Part shown: piece after piece, positions 6,112 through 12,478 of the stretch
Layout of the letters: the number at the start of each line of letters is the position of its first letter
Numbering within the stretch: position 1 is the first letter of the stretch
Assembly (NCBI GenBank): GCA_945947925.1
Contig: CAMEZU010000034.1
Location: 1 to 12,478 of the forward strand
Direction of reading: 5' to 3'
Source of the DNA: an uncultured Verrucomicrobiota bacterium
GTDB taxonomy: Bacteria; Verrucomicrobiota; Kiritimatiellia; RFP12; UBA1067
DNA: 12,478 nucleotides
The notes under the pieces: generated by a model
The model's input: the letters and a program-made list of their open reading frames with translations, nothing else
Told to the model about the DNA's origin: nothing
Database searches by the model: none
Program-made: the position numbers and the translations under genes

Positions 6112-6688
6112 CGCACAACTCCTCCATCGTGATGCCGCGCAGCTCCAGGAGCGTCGACGGACGCCAGGACGCCTCTTCGCCCAGCAGCAGCAAGACCGCC
6201 GCCGAATGCTTGCACGGATTCGCATAGTCGGGACACGAGCACTTCGTCGTCACATCATAGCGGCGCGGACCGAGCTTGCCGCCCGGGAAGAGCACAAACC
6301 CCTCGTCGCGGAAAATCGCCTCGACTTCGAGCGGCAGGTCGTCCGTCAGCAGCCGCGCCAGCAGCATCGGCTCGCCTTTGAGCCGGGCGACGATCCGCGC
6401 GTGCGCCGCTTCGTCCGGCTCACGGAAGTCGACCGTCACCGTGTAGGGCTCCGGTCGGCTGCCGACCACCGTCGCCTCGACGTGCGGACCCTCCAGGCGG
6501 AGCGAAACGACCTGTCCCGAAATCGCGTAGTTCCGTCCGCGCGAGAACCGCCCGCCGAGCCCCATCGCCTCCAGCGCGGCAAGCCAGCGCTTCGCCCACC
6601 AGCTCCGCCCCGCACCCGAACGCAGCGCCTGCGCCCGGATGCCGGACGCCGAACGGGGAATGCGGACGGGATAACGTTTCTTCGACAT
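6101..6688 (-). CDS. SWIM zinc-finger protein
   Basis: This 195-residue cytoplasmic protein has a SWIM zinc finger, CxCx6CxH, with C150, C152, C159 and H161 in KCSCPDYANPCKH. The N-terminal part carries the conserved features of bacterial SWIM proteins: RSWWAKRWLAALE (residues 28-40), then GRFSRGRNYA and PYTVTV. SWIM domains bind DNA or proteins and in bacteria are often paired with SNF2-type helicases; no such helicase is present here. The gene instead follows addA by 23 bases, so it shares an operon with recombination nuclease genes. ATG 6688 is preceded by AGAGAG at eight bases. The protein ends soon after LLELRGITMEEL, without the longer tail of many relatives, and the next frame may supply that part. 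The domain is clear; the role is inferred. Confidence 0.85.
   Translation of the reverse strand: MSKKRYPVRIPRSASGIRAQALRSGAGRSWWAKRWLAALEAMGLGGRFSRGRNYAISGQVVSLRLEGPHVEATVVGSRPEPYTVTVDFREPDEAAHARIVARLKGEPMLLARLLTDDLPLEVEAIFRDEGFVLFPGGKLGPRRYDVTTKCSCPDYANPCKHSAAVLLLLGEEASWRPSTLLELRGITMEELCDED
6119..6125 (-). promoter_or_regulatory. Internal ribosome-binding site for the 55-residue gene
   Basis: GGAGGAG lies in the codons for the C-terminal Met-Glu-Glu-Leu of the SWIM protein, seven bases before the ATG at 6111. It is among the strongest Shine-Dalgarno matches in the window and decides that the small overlapping frame is probably a gene. Confidence 0.7.
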
Positions 6689-6711
6689 AAGACGCGCTCT
6701 CTTCTACCACC

Positions 6712-9657
6712 TCACGGCAGTTCGTCAATGCCCCCGTTCGCCACCAGCAGCAGAACCGTCCTGATCCGCTCGGGGGACAGTCCCGTCAGCGTCGCCACAG
6801 CCGTGCGGTACGCGGCCAGCTGCGGCGCATACGCCGCGCGCATCCGCGCCGCGAAGGCCTCCGCCGTCTCGCCCCGCTTCAGCGCGTTCGTCTTGAAGTC
6901 GTAGACGGTCGCCCGCCGCTCGGGGCCTGTCCCCGTGAAGACGACGCGGTCGAACTGTCCCGACGTCCAGCGTCCGTTCGCCAGAATCTCGAAGGACCGC
7001 TCGCGCCAGAGCTGCGCGTCCGGGGACGGCTTCACGAACGCCTCGTGCCACCCGTTCGCCAGCACCTGCCGCTCGAGGTCCGACTGCGGCGCCGCCGGAT
7101 CGACCCACGCGATCCGCTCGAACGCCGCGTGCGCCGCCGTGCCGCGCGCCGCCGCAGCCTGACGTCCCTGCCGTGCGAAGAGCGAGCCTGCGGACATGCC
7201 GCTGTGGAAGTTGACGGACGGAAGCCGCCGTACGATCCGCTCGCGCGGTCCCCTGACAAAGGGCTGAGCGTTGCCGCTCTGAGTTCCCGGCTCGGCTCGA
7301 GCCGTGGCGCTGACAAGGTTGCCGGCCTGGAGTTTCAGGTACCAGTCGCGGTCGCCGATCTCCTCGGGCATCGACTCGCGGACGAGGTCCGAGAACCGAA
7401 TCGATCCCGTCGCCGACTTCGGCGCCGGTTGCGTCACGATCGTCATCGCGCGCTTCGCCCGCGTCATCGCGACGTAGTAGATGCAGAGCGCCTCCTGCTC
7501 GACACGGTCCTTGCGCGCTGTCCGCGCGTCCGCCAGTCCCTCGAAGACCTTTGTCACCCGCGCGCCCGGATCGGGCAGCACCCAGCGGTCTGTCTCGAGC
7601 GGACCGTCCGCCTCCGCCGTGAGCGCGTCGTGTTCGTAGAGCGGCAGCACGACATAGTCGAAGCCGAGGCCCTTCGAGCGGTGGATCGTCATGATCTTGA
7701 TCTTGCCCGGCTCGGCGACGTTCCGCTTCTGCTTCGATTCGAGATAGCCCGCGAAGTCCGAGAGCCGCACGCCCGGCTCCATCGCAAGCTCGAACTCCGA
7801 GGCCGCGCGCAGGAGATCCGTGAAGCGCTCCTCCGTGAAGACGCTCCACGTCTCCGCCGGATCCTCGGGAAAGAGCGCGCGCAGCTCGCGGAAGACGCGG
7901 ACGAGGCCGCGTGACGTGAAGGCGCCCGCGGCCCAGGCCGAGACCTCGGCGGCAGACGGCACGCCCTCGGGATACTTGGCGCGGGCGAGCGGGGTCGTGC
8001 AGAAGTGACGGTAGGACTGCGCGTCCCCCGGATGGTCGGCGAGCGCGACAAGGTCGAGGTAGCCGCTCAGCGCGGGCGTGTCGTAGATGGCGCTCTCGCC
8101 TTCCCAGACGACGCCGGTAAGGCCCATCGCCTTCAGCTCCGCCGCGAGCAGCTCGCCCATCGTGTTCGACCGCACCAGCACCGCGGCCGAGAGACGTCGG
8201 GCGACCGGATCCACGGCCTTCAGCGCGTTGAAGACCGGCGCGACGAAGTCCGTCGGCTTCGTGCCGGACGCCTCCACGCGCTGCACGTAGCCGCCCAGCT
8301 CGGGACGCGCCGTCTCGTGGACCGGCGAGGACCACGTCGGGAAGTCGTCCTTCATCCGTCCGTCCACAAACACGGCGTTCACCGCGTCCATGATCGCGGG
8401 GCCCGACCGGTACGTCTTGATCAGTTCGCCCGTCGCATACGCGCCGCTCTCCCGCTCGCGCGTGAAGATGCCGACGTCGCCGTTGCGCCAGCCGTAGATC
8501 GCCTGCTTGCGGTCACCGACGATGAAGACGCTCTTGTCGCCGTCCGACTGCTTCGCCTCCTCGATCAGCGGACACATCGCCTTCCACTGCTCGCGGCTCG
8601 TGTCCTGGAACTCATCGAGCGCCCACGCGCGGATCTTCGCGTCCATGCGGTACTCGAGGCCGAGGCGCTGCTCGTCGGGAAGTCCCGCAATGAGCCGCGG
8701 CACGTCGGCGAAGACGAGCCGTCCCGCCGCGCGCACCTTCTTCGCATACTCTGCCTCGTAGACGGAGATGAGCGTGAAGACGCCGCGCGCGAGCTCCAGC
8801 TTGAGGCGAAGCACGTAGCCGCAGACGGTCCGCACCGCCGCGCGGATCGCCGCCGCCTGTTCGCCGCCGTAGCTGAGCGCCTTGCGGTTGAACGAGACGT
8901 CGATCGTCGCGCCCGCGAAGAGATCGTCCTTCTCGAGGAACTTCTTCGCAAGTCCCTTCACGCCCTCGAAGCTGCCGCGGAAGCCTTCGACCCACGCGGA
9001 GAAGTCGCCGAGCGCCTTGTCCGCCCCGGCCGCGGACCGCACGCGCGCGGCCGCCGCCTTCACGTCCGCCTCCGTTGCGGACGCCTCCGCGGGCGGATCG
9101 CGCCAGATCGTCTCCGGGACCCCCCAGGCGTCGGCGGACGGATGCGCGAGCACGTGCTCGTGCCACGCGGCGATGAAGGTGCGGTACGACTTCGCGAAGC
9201 TGCGGACGTTCTCACGGTTCATCGCCAGCGAGAAGGCCTCGACGAACGCCTTCTTCGTGGCGCGGTCCGTCCGGCGCAGGATTGAGAACGAGGTGCGCGA
9301 GAGCTCCACGCCCGCACGGTACTCGTCCATCATCTCCAGGTCGCCGCAGAGTCCGAGCTCGAGCGGGAAGCTGCGGACGATCCGCATCAGGAAGCTGTCA
9401 AGCGTTCCGATCTGCGAAAGGTGTTGCGTCGCGATCACCTCGCGGAGAAGCGCGACGCAGGACGGATCCTCCGCAGCACGGTCCGCCAGCAACGAGACGA
9501 AGCGCTCGAAGATCTCGCCCGCCGCCGCGCGCGAAAAGGTGAGCGCGACGATTTCCTGCGGCTTCACGCCGAGGCGCAGGAGTTCGATGAGCCGCTCGGC
9601 GAGGGCCTGCGTCTTGCCGGTTCCGGCGGACGCTTCGATCAACAGGTTCGCGTCCAT
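6712..9657 (-). CDS. addA: AddA-like helicase-nuclease
   Basis: This 981-residue protein is the motor subunit of an AddAB (RecBCD-equivalent) complex, which resects double-strand breaks for RecA loading. SF1A helicase motifs appear in order: Walker A ASAGTGKT (9-16), Ia LTFSRAAAGE (39-48), II DEFQDTS (348-354), III VGDRKQAIYGW (380-390), IV TYRSGP (415-420), V MTIHRSKGLG (656-665) and VI VAMTRAKR (729-736). The C-terminal PD-(D/E)XK nuclease has H843, D903 in QFDRV, D920 and K922 in YDFKTN, and QLAAY (946-950), so it looks active. It is shorter than Bacillus AddA (about 1230). ATG 9657 is chosen over upstream in-frame ATG because it lies one base after the addB stop, has AGGGAGGAG seven bases before it, and directly precedes the Walker motif. 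Coupled translation with addB is likely. Confidence 0.92.
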   Translation of the reverse strand: MDANLLIEASAGTGKTQALAERLIELLRLGVKPQEIVALTFSRAAAGEIFERFVSLLADRAAEDPSCVALLREVIATQHLSQIGTLDSFLMRIVRSFPLELGLCGDLEMMDEYRAGVELSRTSFSILRRTDRATKKAFVEAFSLAMNRENVRSFAKSYRTFIAAWHEHVLAHPSADAWGVPETIWRDPPAEASATEADVKAAAARVRSAAGADKALGDFSAWVEGFRGSFEGVKGLAKKFLEKDDLFAGATIDVSFNRKALSYGGEQAAAIRAAVRTVCGYVLRLKLELARGVFTLISVYEAEYAKKVRAAGRLVFADVPRLIAGLPDEQRLGLEYRMDAKIRAWALDEFQDTSREQWKAMCPLIEEAKQSDGDKSVFIVGDRKQAIYGWRNGDVGIFTRERESGAYATGELIKTYRSGPAIMDAVNAVFVDGRMKDDFPTWSSPVHETARPELGGYVQRVEASGTKPTDFVAPVFNALKAVDPVARRLSAAVLVRSNTMGELLAAELKAMGLTGVVWEGESAIYDTPALSGYLDLVALADHPGDAQSYRHFCTTPLARAKYPEGVPSAAEVSAWAAGAFTSRGLVRVFRELRALFPEDPAETWSVFTEERFTDLLRAASEFELAMEPGVRLSDFAGYLESKQKRNVAEPGKIKIMTIHRSKGLGFDYVVLPLYEHDALTAEADGPLETDRWVLPDPGARVTKVFEGLADARTARKDRVEQEALCIYYVAMTRAKRAMTIVTQPAPKSATGSIRFSDLVRESMPEEIGDRDWYLKLQAGNLVSATARAEPGTQSGNAQPFVRGPRERIVRRLPSVNFHSGMSAGSLFARQGRQAAAARGTAAHAAFERIAWVDPAAPQSDLERQVLANGWHEAFVKPSPDAQLWRERSFEILANGRWTSGQFDRVVFTGTGPERRATVYDFKTNALKRGETAEAFAARMRAAYAPQLAAYRTAVATLTGLSPERIRTVLLLVANGGIDELP

Positions 9658-9658
9658 C

Positions 9659-12340
9659 TCAGGCCTCCTCCCTCTTCGCCGCTTCCTCGTCCGCAAGAAC
9701 TGCAAGACGACGCAGCTGGTCCTCGAGCCACGCGGCGTTCACACTCTCCTCGGGCGTATTGAAGATCCACGGCTTGAATTCCCATTCCCATTCGCGCCGC
9801 TTCAGGTCCGGCGGCCAGAAGACACCCCGCTCGATCCGGTCGATGAGTCGGCGGACGACGACCTCGGCTTCCGCAACGAGGTCTCCGCGCATCGGCTCGG
9901 AGTAGCGGACATCCGCCTCGGTCTTGCCGAGGATGCAGTAGACGGACACGATCTTCTCGCGCTTCGCGGCGGCGAATTCGGGAGACTGTTCCGCATCCAG
10001 CATCGCGCAATAGAGCGGCAGCTGCAGGCTCTTCCACTCCTGCTTCTTCTCGTCGAAGCAGGACGCGCGTTCGGCGCTGTCCCAGGTCTTGTAGTCGATG
10101 ACGCACCACTCGCCCGTCGCCTCGTTGTAGTCGATGCGGTCGCAGCGTCCCTTCACCCGCGTGTGTCCGTAGGCGACCTCGAGCTTGCGCTCGGAAGCGA
10201 CGATGCGCCAGCCCGCGGCGTGCCAGGCGACCTGGACGGACGCGAAGTGCGCGAGGCGGCGCTTGATGCTCTCGCCCTGTAGGTCGACGATGGCGGGCAC
10301 GTCGGTGCCGAAGCGCTTCTGAAGGATCTGGTCCACGCGCGCGGCGAGATCGTCCGCAATGGCCGCGGCGTCTTCGGAGTCCTTCAGCGGACCCTCCGCC
10401 CAGCCCTCGAGCGCCTCGTGCGCGAGCGCGCCGAACTCGTTCGGCTCCAGCTCCTCCGCGCGGTCGTCCATCCGGTCGCCGAAGGTCTTGCTGAGGAGGT
10501 AGGTGAAGGGACACTTCAGGTAGGCGTCCAGGCTCGACGGCGAGGAGAAGGCGAGCTCGGTGCGTTCGGGCGGGACGGGGAGGTCGAGGCGCCAGCCTGC
10601 GGGAAGGTCCGCGGAGGACGATTCCTCGGTGCCGGCCTTGAGTCCGTAGAACCGCTTCACGCGCTCGGCAAGCGCCGCGTCGTCCGCACCCTCGAAGAGG
10701 AGGCGCGACGGCTTCAGGACGTTGCCCTGCGCGTCGATGCCGTGGAAGTAGATCCGTACGGCCCCGGACTGGCGGCAGGCGAGCGCGAGGTCGAGGATGC
10801 GCCGGTCGCGTGCGCTGCGGAAAGCGTTGTCGGGGAGTCCGAGTCCGCGGCGGAGCGCATCCGGCAGGAAGGCGTGGCCGACGACGCTCTCGGGGACGCA
10901 GCCTTCCTGGAAGCCCGCGATCACGAGTTCGTCCGCGTCGAGGAACGGCAGCTCGAGCCAGCCGTCCGTCAGGATCGCGTCGCCTTCGTCCGGCTCGAGC
11001 GAATAGGTCGTCTCGCCGAGGCGGCGCTCGAAGAGCTCGAGGGCGATTGCCGGCGGAACGGACGCGTCGAGGCATTCGTCGAGGAGGTCGCTCACCGCTT
11101 CCGAGGCAGCGACGAACTCGCGCGCGTCGGCGTTCTGCTCGTCGAGGAGGTGGTGCCGGAAGATGGACTCCAGAAGTTCGCGCACGCCTTTCTTGCGAAG
11201 CTCCTTGGCGACGAACTCGTAGACGTTGCGGAGGGGACCCGTGGTCTTCGGTCCGATGTCCTCCATCTTCTCCGGGAGATACTGCGCCTGGCGGTTGTCG
11301 AGGTCTGTGAGGATGTCGGTCAGCTGCTTGTCCGAGTAGCCGAGTTCCTCCTTGATCCAGCGGCGCACGTCGCCGCAGCGGAGGAAGGCGGAGAACACGG
11401 CGTAGGAGGAGGTGCGCTTCAGGGCTGCGAGGCGTGCGACGAGGTGGCCGAGGGACGAGGTCGCGAGCGGCGTCGCGGACGGATTGTGCACCGTGAGTCC
11501 CTTCGCCTGCAGGGCGCCCTGGATCTCGGGGAAGAGCGCGGCGTCCGCAAGGCAGAGGGCGGGCAGCGCCTCGGTCGGTTTCACGCCGGCGAAGAGCTCG
11601 CCGATTTTCCAGCTCTCGCTCGCAGCCGTGCCGCTCGCGACGATCTGGTCGGTACGGAGCGGAGAGGACGCGACCTCGCCCGGCACGAGCTCGATCACGG
11701 GGAGTCCGAGGCGGTCGAGGGCTTCGTTCATCAGGGGAAGCGGATCCAGGAGGCCGGCAAGGACGACCTCCTCGACGCCTTCGACGGTACGGGGATGCGC
11801 GATCGCCGCCTGAGTCGCGAGCGTGCGGTCCGTCCTGCCCCGGCGGGCGAGTGCGGCGAGGTAGCGCTGTTCGAGGTCGGCGAGGTCGCGCCACCGTGCG
11901 ACTTCGAGATCGGCGAGGTCGTTCGTGAGCAGGCCGCCGATCCGGTCCGCGACGTCCGCGAAGGTGAGCGCACGGGCGCCGAGGATGTGACGGATGTCCG
12001 CCAGCTGCGCGGCGCCGTCAATCGAGCCTTTCGAACCGGACGCCTCCCAGAAGGCCACAAGTTCGTCGGTCCGCGTGGCGACCGAGTCGGCGAGGTTGTC
12101 CGGCGGCAGGGCGAACTGCGCCGGGACGCGCACGACGGGAGGAATGAGACCCGACGCGAAGTGCCGCGCCAGCGCCAGGCGCAGCCGACGCCCCGACTGT
12201 GCGGTCGGAACGACCACCATCAGGTGCGCCAGGGACGCCGCTCCGTCGGCCCCCGTCCGCACCCGTGCCGCCAGCCAGTCGGCCGCCGCCGCGACAAACT
12301 TCCGCTTCGAATCAACCTCTACAATCGTACGCTTCTTCAT
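9659..12340 (-). CDS. addB: AddB-like PD-(D/E)XK nuclease subunit
   Basis: This 893-residue protein is the partner of AddA. The N-terminal helicase-like region has VVVPTAQSGRR (42-52) where active AddB proteins have a Walker A motif; no GKT/GKS is present, so it should not hydrolyse ATP. A helicase-fold core follows, with segments such as DELVIAGFQEG. The C-terminal nuclease begins with SSLDAYLKCPFTYLL (C610) and has H641 in ALAHEALE, D734 in GRCDRID, D749 and K751 in VIDYKTWD, and QLPLY (773-777), so the catalytic site is complete. The three C-terminal cysteines that, with the first, hold an Fe-S cluster in Bacillus AddB are missing; the region reads GVFWPP, then REWEWEFKPWIFN (849-861). The ATG at 12340 is preceded by AAGAGGAG and by an extended -10 element. 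It is the first gene of the operon. Confidence 0.9.
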   Translation of the reverse strand: MKKRTIVEVDSKRKFVAAAADWLAARVRTGADGAASLAHLMVVVPTAQSGRRLRLALARHFASGLIPPVVRVPAQFALPPDNLADSVATRTDELVAFWEASGSKGSIDGAAQLADIRHILGARALTFADVADRIGGLLTNDLADLEVARWRDLADLEQRYLAALARRGRTDRTLATQAAIAHPRTVEGVEEVVLAGLLDPLPLMNEALDRLGLPVIELVPGEVASSPLRTDQIVASGTAASESWKIGELFAGVKPTEALPALCLADAALFPEIQGALQAKGLTVHNPSATPLATSSLGHLVARLAALKRTSSYAVFSAFLRCGDVRRWIKEELGYSDKQLTDILTDLDNRQAQYLPEKMEDIGPKTTGPLRNVYEFVAKELRKKGVRELLESIFRHHLLDEQNADAREFVAASEAVSDLLDECLDASVPPAIALELFERRLGETTYSLEPDEGDAILTDGWLELPFLDADELVIAGFQEGCVPESVVGHAFLPDALRRGLGLPDNAFRSARDRRILDLALACRQSGAVRIYFHGIDAQGNVLKPSRLLFEGADDAALAERVKRFYGLKAGTEESSSADLPAGWRLDLPVPPERTELAFSSPSSLDAYLKCPFTYLLSKTFGDRMDDRAEELEPNEFGALAHEALEGWAEGPLKDSEDAAAIADDLAARVDQILQKRFGTDVPAIVDLQGESIKRRLAHFASVQVAWHAAGWRIVASERKLEVAYGHTRVKGRCDRIDYNEATGEWCVIDYKTWDSAERASCFDEKKQEWKSLQLPLYCAMLDAEQSPEFAAAKREKIVSVYCILGKTEADVRYSEPMRGDLVAEAEVVVRRLIDRIERGVFWPPDLKRREWEWEFKPWIFNTPEESVNAAWLEDQLRRLAVLADEEAAKREEA
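9665..9673 (-). promoter_or_regulatory. Strong ribosome-binding site for addA inside addB
   Basis: AGGGAGGAG lies within the last codons of addB, seven bases before the addA ATG at 9657. Together with the one-base gap between stop and start, it fixes the addA start and suggests that both subunits are made in balanced amounts. Confidence 0.75.
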
Positions 12341-12350
12341 GACTCCTCTT

Positions 12351-12359
12351 ATTATATCA
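12351..12359 (-). promoter_or_regulatory. Extended -10 promoter of the addBA unit
   Basis: On the minus strand TGA plus a perfect TATAAT makes an extended -10 element; no good -35 hexamer is seen. Only ten bases (AAGAGGAGTC) separate the hexamer from the addB ATG, so the expected transcription start falls within the ribosome-binding site and the leader would be only two to five bases. Either the start point is unusual or the Shine-Dalgarno sequence is not used on this transcript. Confidence 0.55.
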
Positions 12360-12478
12360 TCCCGAGGTCCGCGTGCAGTTGCATTTTCTCGGATTTGTGT
12401 GGGGAAGAGGTGCGCCGCGTCCACTGATCAAGGAGGGGCCGCTGCCGCGGGCGTCTTACAGGAGGGGTGGAGGCAGGA
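12360..12478. other. Right-edge stretch with no assigned gene
   Basis: I see no convincing gene in these 119 bases. Short frames are open to the edge on both strands, but their translations do not resemble protein of this genome, and no start with a good ribosome-binding site is present. The last bases (GGAGGCAGGA) are purine-rich and resemble the approach to the palindromic repeat near 1982, but no palindrome is reached before the window ends. Confidence 0.4.

Noticed and set aside
6725..8335. A 536-codon minus-strand frame overlapping addA in another frame
   Set aside because: It is an Arg/Gly/Ala-rich out-of-frame reading of the helicase gene, which has all its motifs in the called frame.
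12341..12424. Upstream ATG that would add 28 residues to AddB
   Set aside because: The extension crosses the TATAAT element and the Shine-Dalgarno sequence, and the added residues look like translated intergenic DNA.
10418..12427. A 669-codon open frame on the plus strand, antisense to addB
   Set aside because: The product is rich in Arg, Glu, Gly and Val with no domain, signal or motif, while the minus strand of the same bases encodes a recognisable AddB. Long antisense frames are expected in GC-rich genes with strong third-position bias.
12396..12478. Short plus-strand frame from a GTG, open to the right edge
   Set aside because: There is no ribosome-binding site or promoter, and the translation is a Pro/Arg/Gly-rich string with no recognisable character.

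Overview
The window is GC-rich, densely packed bacterial chromosome. I see no tRNA, rRNA, CRISPR array, insertion sequence or phage gene. Gene content, very high GC and AT-rich promoter islands would fit a PVC-type bacterium (Verrucomicrobiota, Kiritimatiellota or Lentisphaerota), but this is a guess from the style of the proteins; no phylogenetic marker was compared.

Layout. At the left edge is the first 22 codons of an unrecognised gene on the minus strand. Diverging from it, on the plus strand, is a compact BaiN/HI0933-type flavoprotein (217-1302). Everything else that I call coding lies on the minus strand and falls into two units. Unit A reads leftward from a promoter at about 5940: an amidohydrolase (5901-5080), a five-repeat Sel1 lipoprotein (5053-4283), trmD (4296-3595), an exported glycosyl-hydrolase-like-10 protein (3598-1982) and a glyoxalase-II-like metallo-beta-lactamase-fold hydrolase (1931-1323). 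The last gene converges on the flavoprotein gene, and the two stop codons sit in one hairpin. Unit B reads leftward from a promoter at about 12355: an AddB-like nuclease (12340-9659), an AddA-like helicase-nuclease (9657-6712), a SWIM zinc-finger protein (6688-6101) and a 55-residue protein (6111-5944).

How the genes work together. Unit B is a double-strand-break end-processing operon. AddB and AddA are one base apart and both keep PD-(D/E)XK nuclease residues; AddA keeps all SF1A helicase motifs. The SWIM protein and the small overlapping gene follow in the same operon and may be accessories. Unit A mixes tRNA modification (trmD), an envelope lipoprotein, an exported glycosidase-like protein and two metal hydrolases; I see no common pathway.

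Most notable signals: three genes start just after the same extended -10 element TGNTATAATA, one of them so close to the ATG that its mRNA should be leaderless; two near-identical GC-rich palindromes, in inverted orientation, flank the metallo-beta-lactamase gene; the small gene after the SWIM gene has its own strong ribosome-binding site and looks like a detached C-terminal segment; and the AddB protein lacks the C-terminal cysteines of the usual Fe-S cluster. I found no clear new multi-gene system; most of the window is ordinary core-genome content.
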